Shown piece after piece: positions 1-8,736 of a stretch of 64,000 bases of DNA; position 1 is the stretch's first letter; each line of letters begins with the position of its first letter. The notes under the pieces were generated by a model. That model worked only from the letters and a program-made list of their open reading frames with translations. It was not told the DNA's origin and did no database searches. This DNA is from Halospina denitrificans (GTDB taxonomy: Bacteria > Pseudomonadota > Gammaproteobacteria > Pseudomonadales > Oleiphilaceae). The stretch lies in assembly GCF_004364635.1 (NCBI RefSeq), contig NZ_SOAX01000001.1:700864-764863 (forward strand). The letters run 5' to 3'. The position numbers and the translations under genes are program-made.

Positions 1-567
1 CTTATCAGCACAGCGCAGCAGAGTCGCAGTGGCTATGGTGACCTGCCGGGTGCCTTGAAGATTTATGTGAATAAAATCCGCAATCCGACTGTCGATTGGC
101 GGACGCGTCTACTACGATTTGTTCAGAGAACAGCTCAGGGAGAATACAACTGGAGCCGACCCAACCGGCGCCACATCCATCGGGGAATTTACCTGCCGAG
201 CCGACAGGGAGAAGCAATTAACCTTGCAGTCGGGATCGACGCCAGTGGAAGCTGCGTTGCCCAGGTGCCACAGTTTCTCAGTGAGCTCCACGCTATCCTG
301 AAAAGCTTTGAACGCGTGACGCTGAGGGTACTGACGTTTGATACAGACATACGCCGGGATGAGGTGCTGACGGAGCAGGACTTGCATCGACTGAAACACT
401 GGAAGGTGGAAGCCGGGGGTGGGACAAACTTTATGCCGGTTTTTGAGGCATTGGAGAAGGAGCCTCCGGGGGCGTTGGTGCTGTTCTCGGATGGTTATGG
501 GCCTAGGCTAAACCATCGTCCAGCATTCAGTGTCCAGTGGATGAACATAGGATCAGGGAGTAGGTGA
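1..567 (+). CDS. VWA-like (DUF2201) protein, C-terminal part
   Basis: The reading frame is open from base 1, so the gene begins upstream of the window and only about 188 C-terminal residues are present. The visible part matches the VWA-like C-terminal domain of the DUF2201 family: a WSRPNRR segment, then a MIDAS-like motif IDASGS, a conserved GGGTNF, and FSDGYG near the end. In this family an N-terminal metallopeptidase-like domain precedes the VWA domain, and the partner is usually a MoxR-type AAA ATPase encoded just upstream; neither can be seen here. The end (QWMNIGSGSR) is shorter than I would expect for the family, so a small C-terminal truncation is possible. It sits 7 bases upstream of a small ORF that overlaps the helicase gene, suggesting membership of the same defence operon. 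Confidence 0.8.
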   Translation, partial: LISTAQQSRSGYGDLPGALKIYVNKIRNPTVDWRTRLLRFVQRTAQGEYNWSRPNRRHIHRGIYLPSRQGEAINLAVGIDASGSCVAQVPQFLSELHAILKSFERVTLRVLTFDTDIRRDEVLTEQDLHRLKHWKVEAGGGTNFMPVFEALEKEPPGALVLFSDGYGPRLNHRPAFSVQWMNIGSGSR

Positions 568-574
568 GAACTGG

Positions 575-778
575 ATGGTTGATTTTGTATTGCCAAAGGT
601 GGAAGTCCCTGACGGGCTTCGTAAAGTGGAATTGTCTGGGGCACCCAACAGATTACCTCAGGAGGATATTGTCGCGGATTCGCTCTATTCATCCGGTCAC
701 GGAATCGAATGCTGGTACCGCGTGGCGCATGTGCGATTTCAGAGGCGTCCAGCCGCGATTCGTGACAAGGTATCATGA
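575..778 (+). CDS. small hypothetical protein, coupled to downstream helicase
   Basis: A 67-residue ORF starts with ATG 7 bases after the VWA gene, preceded by a purine-rich GGGAGTAGGTGAG stretch that can serve as a ribosome binding site. Its TGA stop overlaps the first ATG of the helicase frame (ATGA), which is the usual arrangement of translationally coupled operon genes. I do not recognise the protein; it has no evident membrane segment or cysteine motif. It could instead be a decayed tail of the VWA gene. The coupling is the main argument that it is translated. Confidence 0.45.
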   Translation: MVDFVLPKVEVPDGLRKVELSGAPNRLPQEDIVADSLYSSGHGIECWYRVAHVRFQRRPAAIRDKVS

Positions 779-3732
779 CTTCCCAGTCCCCCTTTAATTA
801 TAGAAAGTCGCTACAGCCCCAAGGACTAGGCATGCAAGCTCTTTACGCTCCAGGCGCCCGTGTTGTCATTCGAGATTGCGAATGGATTGTCCGGAGGGCG
901 GATCCCTCCGATGATGGCGGTTACATCCTTACCGTGGATGGGCTTTCCGAACTGGTAAATGGAAAAAGCGCCCGCTTTCTCACGCGGCTCGAGGAAGAGG
1001 CCAACGCTATCCGTGTTCTGGATCCAGCTGAAACGCGCTTCGAACAGGATTTGACCCCAGGCTTTGAGAAAAGCCGTTTGTTCATTGAAACCCAGTTGCG
1101 ACAAATCACTCCGGCAGATGGACGCATTCACCTTGGCCATAAAGCCGCCATGGACCCGGTGCCCTATCAGCTGGATCCCGCTCTTCAGGCCTTGAAGCAA
1201 AACCGGCAACGCATTTTGATTGCCGATGCCGTCGGCTTGGGCAAAACCCTCGAGGCCGGCATTCTGGTGACGGAGCTCATTCGCCGTGGCCGCGGTAAAC
1301 GCATTCTCGTGCTCACCCTCAAGAGTATGATGACCCAGTTCCAGAAAGAACTGTGGAATCGGTTCACCATCCCTCTTACTCGTTTGGATTCTGCCGGTCT
1401 GCAGCGGGTGCGCAACTACATTCCGGGTAATCACAATCCATTCTATTACTACGATAAGTCGATCATCTCTATCGACACTCTCAAGCAAGATAACGAATAC
1501 CGCCGTCACCTAGAACAAGCTTACTGGGATATTATCGTCATCGACGAAGCACACAACGTGGCGCAACGGGGTACCAGTTCACAGCGGGCGAAACTGGCGC
1601 AGTTGCTGGCGGGCCGATCAGATACGTTGATCATGCTCTCTGCAACCCCGCACGACGGTAAGGCACGCTCCTTCGCAAGCTTGATGAATATGCTGGATCC
1701 AACCGCGATCAGCGATCCAGACGACTACGCCAAGGAAGATTTTCGCGACAAAGGTCTGGTTATTCGTCGGTTTAAAAAAGATATCCGAGACCAGGTTCAG
1801 CAGGAGTTCAAAGAACGGGTTGTGAAAGATATCCACTTAATGGCCTCCCGAGAAGAGGAAACAGCTTACGACGCTCTGTTGGATGTGCCGTTCACCTATC
1901 GGGGTGAACATAACGAGACCAGGAATGGCCAGTTGGTGCGCATCGGTCTTCAAAAATCCATTTTCAGCTCGCCGGCAGCTGCGCTGGCGTCCGTCGAGCA
2001 GCGCATCCGAAAACTGGCGAACAAAGAAGAGGCCAGCGAGGATGAGCAGCAGGAAATCGAAGCCCTGAAATCTCTTAAGTCGGCACTGAGCAACGTCACC
2101 CCAGCCAACTTCAACAAATACCGGGAACTCCTAAAACTCCTGAAGAGCTCAGACTACGGCTGGAAGAAAACCAACACCCACGACCGACTGGTTATCTTCA
2201 GCGAACGAATCGAAACGCTGAACTGGTTACAGGACAACTTGCAGTCCGACCTAAAGCTCAAAGACGAGGAAATCCGCATTTTGCATGGGGGCATGAGCGA
2301 TGTGGAACAACAGGGAATCGTTGAAGACTTTGGCAAACCGGAGAGCAAGTTGCGTGTGTTAGTGTGTTCTGATGTGGCGAGTGAGGGTATTAACCTGCAT
2401 TACCTCTCGCATCGGGTGGTGCACTTTGATCTGCCTTGGTCGCTGATGGTGTTCCAACAGCGTAACGGCCGGGTGGACCGCTATGGCCAGGAACAGACAC
2501 CGATCATCACTTACCTGATTAACCAGAGTGATAATCCGAAAGTACGCGGCGACCAACGCATTCTTGAAATCCTTAAGGAGAAGGATGAGCAGGCGTATAG
2601 GAACATTGGCGACCCTGCCACCTTCATGAAGGTCCACGATGTCGAAGCGGAGGAATCCCTCACAGCCGAAGCAATGGCTACGGGGACCGATGCGCAGGTC
2701 TTCGATCAGCAACACCAACCCGACGAAAGCAATGAAGCCGATGATCTACTCTCGCTTTTTCTCAATCCGGAAGCGGCTCAGTCAAAGAGTGAGGTAGAGG
2801 TCGAAGAAAATACGGTTGAACGGTACAGCTTATTTGGGAGCGACTTCGAGTTTGCCCACCAGGCCTTGCAAGCACTTAATCGGGACCGTAAGCAGGTGGA
2901 CTTTACCGTCAACAAGGACCGGAGAACCATCACTCTTACACCGCCGGAGGACCTGGAATACCGTTTCCGTTTTCTGCCACCGGAAATCAGCCCGAATGAC
3001 GGCAATCTGGTGCTAACAGCGGACAAAGAGCGTTTTGAAGAGGAAATCCGCCGTAGCCGGCAGGATGAAAACGCGTGGCCCAAGCTTCATTACTTATGGC
3101 CCCAGCACCCTGCCATTCTATGGTTGCAGGACAAGCTGCTGGCTCAGGTGGCGCGCCACAGTGCGCCTGTTTTGGTTTTGCCAGATACCAATACCATACA
3201 ACAAGCTCTAAAACCGCATGACAGCGTTTTTCTGGTCAGCGGCCTCATCCCAAACCGAAAGGCCCACCCAGTGATCTGGGAATGGTTCGCTATTACGTGC
3301 CAGAACGGTCGCGTCACCGGTCTCCAAGCTGCCGAAGAATGGCTGCAACAGATACAACTGGACAGCCAATTGCCCAATCGTGCCCAGCCAGGAAATCTCA
3401 CTGGCCTAGAAGATATGCGCAAACCGGTAATAGAAGCGGCGAAAGATGCGATGGAACAGCGGCAACAGGCTTACGTCAGCGCCACAGAACAGGAGTTGCG
3501 GGAACAGCTGTCAAAGATTGAAGCCCTCAAGGAGCGTCAAATTCAACAGTTGGATTTACAGCTGGAAGGCTCCCGACAGGCTGATCACTTTAAATCGGCA
3601 AGAAGGGAAGAGCGACTTAACCGGATCGAAAAGGTCTTTGACGAGTACCAAACCTGGGTGCACGAAACCCACACCATAGAACCAGTGCCCTACATTCAAA
3701 TTATCGCCGCCTTTGTTCGCGACAACGGTTAA
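775..3732 (+). CDS. SNF2-family helicase, DISARM DrmD-like
   Basis: This is a superfamily 2 translocase of 985 residues. Walker A DAVGLGKT is at about 151-158, the DEAH box (IDEAHN) at about 256, SATPHDG follows, and the C-terminal RecA lobe has SDVASEGINLHY and the arginine-finger motif QRNGRVDRYGQ at about 560. The C-terminus is rich in Glu/Gln/Arg and probably coiled coil. Such helicases directly upstream of a large N6-methyltransferase are the drmD-drmMI pair of class 1 DISARM and of related 'restriction-like' systems. The start at 775 overlaps the upstream stop; an in-frame ATG at 832 has a better AAGGA site six bases upstream and may be the true start. The methyltransferase gene begins 15 bases downstream. 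Confidence 0.88.
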   Translation: MTSQSPFNYRKSLQPQGLGMQALYAPGARVVIRDCEWIVRRADPSDDGGYILTVDGLSELVNGKSARFLTRLEEEANAIRVLDPAETRFEQDLTPGFEKSRLFIETQLRQITPADGRIHLGHKAAMDPVPYQLDPALQALKQNRQRILIADAVGLGKTLEAGILVTELIRRGRGKRILVLTLKSMMTQFQKELWNRFTIPLTRLDSAGLQRVRNYIPGNHNPFYYYDKSIISIDTLKQDNEYRRHLEQAYWDIIVIDEAHNVAQRGTSSQRAKLAQLLAGRSDTLIMLSATPHDGKARSFASLMNMLDPTAISDPDDYAKEDFRDKGLVIRRFKKDIRDQVQQEFKERVVKDIHLMASREEETAYDALLDVPFTYRGEHNETRNGQLVRIGLQKSIFSSPAAALASVEQRIRKLANKEEASEDEQQEIEALKSLKSALSNVTPANFNKYRELLKLLKSSDYGWKKTNTHDRLVIFSERIETLNWLQDNLQSDLKLKDEEIRILHGGMSDVEQQGIVEDFGKPESKLRVLVCSDVASEGINLHYLSHRVVHFDLPWSLMVFQQRNGRVDRYGQEQTPIITYLINQSDNPKVRGDQRILEILKEKDEQAYRNIGDPATFMKVHDVEAEESLTAEAMATGTDAQVFDQQHQPDESNEADDLLSLFLNPEAAQSKSEVEVEENTVERYSLFGSDFEFAHQALQALNRDRKQVDFTVNKDRRTITLTPPEDLEYRFRFLPPEISPNDGNLVLTADKERFEEEIRRSRQDENAWPKLHYLWPQHPAILWLQDKLLAQVARHSAPVLVLPDTNTIQQALKPHDSVFLVSGLIPNRKAHPVIWEWFAITCQNGRVTGLQAAEEWLQQIQLDSQLPNRAQPGNLTGLEDMRKPVIEAAKDAMEQRQQAYVSATEQELREQLSKIEALKERQIQQLDLQLEGSRQADHFKSARREERLNRIEKVFDEYQTWVHETHTIEPVPYIQIIAAFVRDNG

Positions 3733-3747
3733 CCAGGACGAATAAGC

Positions 3748-6700
3748 ATGGCAGTTCAAGACACCGCCGCGACCTTTATTGGTTTAACCAACGACAACGA
3801 ATTCTTCAGCTCCCACTACCTCGCTGAGGTCTTTGAGGGCGACTTTGCCGAAACCGTAAAGAACTGGGAAAGCCAAGAGGAAGAGGCTAAAGAGCAGGGC
3901 GGTGATTACATAACACCCCACCGGGCGCTGCGGAATCTAAACCAGAGTTACTTCGCCCTGCGTCAGAAGCTTAAATCCGAGCGTAGTGTGCAAGGTCGCA
4001 TTCAGTTGCAGCGTGCCTTCTTTAAAGATTTGATGGAAATATTGGGCATTCCCTATCAGCCTGAAAATCGGGAGGTGGCCCCTAATACCGAGCTGCCAGT
4101 GCTCAGTGCATTGGGCGATCAGCTCTGGGTGCTGGGTGCGCTGGATGCAGACAACGAAGGCGAAGACCCGCTTTCTCTCAAATTGCAAAGCAGCCAGTTC
4201 ATCGGCGAGGGCCCTCACCACGAGACACTGAAAAACAAAGACTGGTACAGCATCCTGGACCAAGCAGTGTTTCGCCAGGATAACCCGCCGCGATGGGTCC
4301 TCCTAATCAGCGACCGCCAGGGCATCCTGATCGACCGCTACAAGTGGTCGCAAAACCGGATGTTGCGTTTTGATTGGGAAGAAATCCTCGGTCGCCGTAA
4401 CGATAAAACCCTGAAAGCTACCGCGGTGCTTCTGCATAGAGAAAGCCTGGCCCCGGACGAGGGCCAGTGCAGACTCGACAGCCTGGACGAGAACAGCCAC
4501 AAACACGCCTTCGCCGTATCCGAAGACCTCAAATACGCGCTCCGCGAAGCCATCGAAGAGCTGGGCAATGAGGCGGCCGAGCAACTCATCGAACAGGCGC
4601 GGGAACGCAAAGAAGGCATTTTCTCTGGAGGCAAGGCGCTGAATCCGGACCAGCTTTCCAAGGAATGCCTGCGGTATATGTATCGCATCCTGTTCCTGTT
4701 TTACATCGAGGCCCGCCCGGAGCTGGGCTATCTCCCCACCAATGATGAAACGTGGAGGATGGGCTACAGCTTGGAAAGCCTGCGCGACCTCGAAATGGTG
4801 CGCCTAACCACTGACGAAAGTCGCAACGGCCACTACTTTCATGAAAGCCTGCAGCGCATGTTCAGCCTGGTTTATGAGGGCTACCGGCCAACCCATTATC
4901 ACGGCAGCGAGAGCACGGCGAATGCGTTCTCAATTGATGGGCTAGACAGCCATCTGTTTGATCCGGACCAAACCCCATTGCTCAACCGAGTGGTCTTTAG
5001 CAACGAAACGCTTCAGCATGTGATTCGGTCCATGTCTCTGACGCGTCCTCAGAAGGGCAAAAAGCGCCGTGGCCGAGTCAGTTATACCCAGCTGGGTATT
5101 AACCAGCTGGGTGCGGTCTATGAGGCCCTCCTGAGCTATCGTGGTTTCTTCGCCACAGAAGACCTTTACGAAGTTGCCCCTAAAGGCCAGAACATCAACC
5201 CCGACGAACTCGAAACCGGCTATTTCGTTAAACGTGAGCAGCTGGAAGAGTTCGACGAAGAGGGGCGTGTTTACGACAAGGTCGACGGTAAGCTCAGTTT
5301 ACGGGTACACCCCAAAGGGAAGTTCATCTACCGCATGGCCGGGCGGGATCGGGAAAAGAGTGCGAGCTATTACACCCCGGAAGTCCTCACCAAAAGCCTG
5401 GTGAAATATACGCTGAAAGAGCGTCTCACTGAGGACTTAAAGGCGGATGACATTCTCGATCTAACGGTCTGCGAACCGGCAATGGGAAGTGCCGCGTTCT
5501 TGAACGAAGCCGTTAACCAGTTGGCTGAAGCTTACCTTATCCGCAAGCAGCGGGAACTGGGCGAACGCATCCCTCATGAGGACTACCAGCGCGAACTGCA
5601 GCGGGTAAAAATGCACATCGCGGACCGCAACGTGTTTGGGGTGGACTTGAACCCCATCGCGGTTGAACTCGCCGAAGTCTCTCTATGGCTGAACGCCCTA
5701 AGCGGTGGCCACAACGTGCCCTGGTTCGGCTACCAGCTGTTCCCAGGTAACAGCCTGATCGGCGCCCGGCGGGAAGTACACCCCAAGACCGCATTGAAAA
5801 AACAGGCCAAGGAAGGCTACTGGTATAACAATGCGCCGCGACGCCTAAGCCCGGAAACCTTGCTGGATCCAACAGGACAGGGCGGCCGCAGAGAGGGCGA
5901 GATCTACCATTTCTTGCTTCCGGACCCGGGTATGGCCGGGTACAACGACAAGGTTGCCAAGAAGCTTCGGCCCGACGCCTTTAAAGCGATCAAAGACTGG
6001 AAAAAAGATTTCTGTGCCCCCTTGGATGAGGAGGAGATTTCTATACTCCAGAGCCTCAGTGAGGCGGTTGACCGTCTTTGGCTGGAGCACACCCAGATGC
6101 TCGCCCAGCACCGCCAACGGACGGAAGATGCTTACGCACTCTGGGGGCAGGGAAACGTAGAAGAACACCACACCAGTACCCGCGACAAAGACGATCTGCG
6201 GGCCAGCGGGATCTTCAACACCAACGCCCGTATTGCTTCCCCATACCGCCGCCTTAAGTTGGCCATGGATTACTGGTGCGCACTCTGGTTCTGGCCGTTG
6301 GACCAAGTGGATCAACTGCCTGATCGCCAGAAATGGCTCTTCGACCTGAGCACCATACTTAACAGCGCCGGTACTTTTGAGTTCGCGCCGGAGCAGGAAT
6401 CGCTATTTGACGAGGAAAAAACAAACAAATCATCTACTCAGCCAGATGGTGATCAGAGTGAGGTGGACCCCTTTGCCAAACCGCAAACGGATCTGTTCGG
6501 TGATGAAGACCACCAACTTACCCTGCGTGAAGAAACCAAAGCCGCTCGCGAGGTGAGTAACCGGCGTGGAGAGCTTAACCTCGAAAAGCTCTTCCGTAAC
6601 CCTTTCTTCGCAACGCTGAAGGTGGCAAATGACCTCGGTGAAAAGTATCGTTTTTTCCACTGGGAACTGGCCTTCGCTGACGTTTTCGCCAGCCGAGGCG

Positions 6701-8736
6701 GTTTTGATATCACCTTGGGCAATCCGCCTTGGCGTAAGGTGGAATGGCAGGAAGGAGGCATCCTGGGTGACTATAACCCCGCCTTTGTGCTACACAAACT
6801 TAGTGCCAAACAGCTTACCGACCAGCGCGAAGCGGCGTTTGAACGCAGCCCGCAATTAAAGCAGGCCTGGTTTGCTGAGCTGGCCGAAGCGGAAGGCTCG
6901 CAGGCGTTCTTGAACGCCACCCAGAACTATCCGCAGCTCAAAGGGGTGCAGACCAACCTATACAAATGCTTCCTACCCCGGGCCTGGGCAAATGCGAATG
7001 GGCAGGGAGTGAGTGGGTTTTTACACCCTGAGGGAGTTTACGACGATCCCAAGGGCGGAAAATTTAGGCAAAAGCTATACCCCCGTTTGAGGGCGCATTT
7101 CCAGTTCATCAACGAAACTAAGCTCTTTGCCGAAGTACATAACCAGACGTTATTCAGCATCAACGTTCATGGGCCGCTCAATGAGGCAGAATTCAAGCAT
7201 GTTTCAAATCTTTTTAGTCCCGGGACAATTGATCAGTCGTTTTCACATGATGGGGAAGGTCAGGTTCCAGGAATCAAAAAAGAAATGGAACTGCCGGATG
7301 GCCGTGTAAAGGTTAAGTGGAACTTCGACGGCCACCGCGACCGTATTATCGAGGTTGGCCAGCACGAGTTGGCCCTATTCGCCCAGCTATACGATGAGGC
7401 AGGCACTGATGCCCTGGAAGCGCGTCTGCCGGCACTTCATGCCCGACAGCTTACCAACGTACTGGAAAAATTCGCCGCGCAGCCACGGCGGCTGGGGGAT
7501 CTGAAAGGGCAATACCTGTCACTGGAGATGTGGCATGAAACCAATGCTCAGCAGGATGGCACTATCAAACGAGAAACCCGCTTCCCGCAAACCTCGGAGC
7601 AGTGGATACTTTCCGGCCCCCATTTCTTTGTAGGAACTCCTTTCTACAACACTCCCCGGGCAGTGTGTGACACCAACAAGGCGTACGATAAACTCGACTT
7701 GCAAACCCTGCCGGATGACTACCTACCGCGGACCAACTATGTCCCTGCTTGCGACCCCAGTACCTACCGCGACCGCACCCCGCGCGTGCCTTGGGTGGAA
7801 GCGGACGAGCATCAGGAGCGGTTGGTGACGGAGTATTATCGGTGGGTTAACCGTAGAATGTTTGGTGCATCTTCAGAAAGGTCGTTGATAGGGTCCATTG
7901 TTCCGAAACAGGTAGGGCATATCCACCCTGTGCTTTCCACAACATTTAGGTATTCAGAGCATTTGCTAAGTTTTGCAGCTGCTTGTTACTCAGTGGTTTC
8001 CGACTTCTTCCTTAAAACGACTGGTAAGGCGGATGTATACGAATCGACACTGCGAACTTTTCCTCTTGTCGAGGGAGATGCAATCAAATCCAGAGTTTTG
8101 GCACTAACGTCTGTGACGAACCACTACGCCGACCTCTGGCAATCCAACTGGCAAGATGACTTTCGCAAACAACGCTGGGCCATCGGTGGACCAATTGCCG
8201 CGCTGCCACAGGACTTCTTCGCCAAGCTGACCCCCGAGTGGCAGCGTGGAAACGCCCTTCGCGCAGATTATGCCCGGCGTCAGGCCTTGGTAGAAATCGA
8301 CGTCCTGGTAGCCCAGGCCCTTGGCCTCACGCTGAAAGAGCTGCTCACCATTTACCGGGTCCAGTTTCCCGTCATGCGCCAGTACGAAGCCGAGACTTAC
8401 TACGACCAAGCCGGCCGCATTGTTTTTACCCCCAGTAAGGGTCTCGTCGGCGTGGGCCTGCCACGCAAGGCCAACAAGCAAGAACTCAAGGAAGGCACCC
8501 ATTACCGTGTCGACGCGCTTGGCTGGCAGGAAGACCAGATCGCATTAGGCTGGGGAGACATCCAGCACCTCACCGAAGGTTCCGTGTTCAAAACCTACAT
8601 AGACGACACCCTTCCCGGCGGCCCTGTGGAGCGAACCGTGGAATACAAGGCGCCGTTTTTCCGGCCGGATCGTGAAGAGGACTATCGGGTGGCTTGGGAG
8701 GTGTTTAACGCCGGATCAGAAGGAGTGGAGACGTGA
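3748..8736 (+). CDS. large N6-adenine DNA methyltransferase (DrmMI/Eco57I-like)
   Basis: A 1662-residue protein. The SAM-binding motif (CEPAMGSAAFLN) is at about 574-586, preceded by the typical SASYYTPEVL segment; GVDLNPIAVELA follows, and the catalytic NPPW tetrad is at about 991-994 within LGNPPWRKVEW. This order is that of gamma-class N6-adenine methyltransferases of Eco57I/type IIG and DISARM DrmMI type. The first 500 residues carry no motif I can name; a nuclease function there cannot be excluded. The C-terminal third would hold the target-recognition region. A clear AGGA site precedes ATG 3748. The next gene begins with GTG overlapping this stop by 4 bases. It most likely marks host DNA so that the accompanying helicases and nucleases spare it. 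Confidence 0.9.
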   Translation: MAVQDTAATFIGLTNDNEFFSSHYLAEVFEGDFAETVKNWESQEEEAKEQGGDYITPHRALRNLNQSYFALRQKLKSERSVQGRIQLQRAFFKDLMEILGIPYQPENREVAPNTELPVLSALGDQLWVLGALDADNEGEDPLSLKLQSSQFIGEGPHHETLKNKDWYSILDQAVFRQDNPPRWVLLISDRQGILIDRYKWSQNRMLRFDWEEILGRRNDKTLKATAVLLHRESLAPDEGQCRLDSLDENSHKHAFAVSEDLKYALREAIEELGNEAAEQLIEQARERKEGIFSGGKALNPDQLSKECLRYMYRILFLFYIEARPELGYLPTNDETWRMGYSLESLRDLEMVRLTTDESRNGHYFHESLQRMFSLVYEGYRPTHYHGSESTANAFSIDGLDSHLFDPDQTPLLNRVVFSNETLQHVIRSMSLTRPQKGKKRRGRVSYTQLGINQLGAVYEALLSYRGFFATEDLYEVAPKGQNINPDELETGYFVKREQLEEFDEEGRVYDKVDGKLSLRVHPKGKFIYRMAGRDREKSASYYTPEVLTKSLVKYTLKERLTEDLKADDILDLTVCEPAMGSAAFLNEAVNQLAEAYLIRKQRELGERIPHEDYQRELQRVKMHIADRNVFGVDLNPIAVELAEVSLWLNALSGGHNVPWFGYQLFPGNSLIGARREVHPKTALKKQAKEGYWYNNAPRRLSPETLLDPTGQGGRREGEIYHFLLPDPGMAGYNDKVAKKLRPDAFKAIKDWKKDFCAPLDEEEISILQSLSEAVDRLWLEHTQMLAQHRQRTEDAYALWGQGNVEEHHTSTRDKDDLRASGIFNTNARIASPYRRLKLAMDYWCALWFWPLDQVDQLPDRQKWLFDLSTILNSAGTFEFAPEQESLFDEEKTNKSSTQPDGDQSEVDPFAKPQTDLFGDEDHQLTLREETKAAREVSNRRGELNLEKLFRNPFFATLKVANDLGEKYRFFHWELAFADVFASRGGFDITLGNPPWRKVEWQEGGILGDYNPAFVLHKLSAKQLTDQREAAFERSPQLKQAWFAELAEAEGSQAFLNATQNYPQLKGVQTNLYKCFLPRAWANANGQGVSGFLHPEGVYDDPKGGKFRQKLYPRLRAHFQFINETKLFAEVHNQTLFSINVHGPLNEAEFKHVSNLFSPGTIDQSFSHDGEGQVPGIKKEMELPDGRVKVKWNFDGHRDRIIEVGQHELALFAQLYDEAGTDALEARLPALHARQLTNVLEKFAAQPRRLGDLKGQYLSLEMWHETNAQQDGTIKRETRFPQTSEQWILSGPHFFVGTPFYNTPRAVCDTNKAYDKLDLQTLPDDYLPRTNYVPACDPSTYRDRTPRVPWVEADEHQERLVTEYYRWVNRRMFGASSERSLIGSIVPKQVGHIHPVLSTTFRYSEHLLSFAAACYSVVSDFFLKTTGKADVYESTLRTFPLVEGDAIKSRVLALTSVTNHYADLWQSNWQDDFRKQRWAIGGPIAALPQDFFAKLTPEWQRGNALRADYARRQALVEIDVLVAQALGLTLKELLTIYRVQFPVMRQYEAETYYDQAGRIVFTPSKGLVGVGLPRKANKQELKEGTHYRVDALGWQEDQIALGWGDIQHLTEGSVFKTYIDDTLPGGPVERTVEYKAPFFRPDREEDYRVAWEVFNAGSEGVET

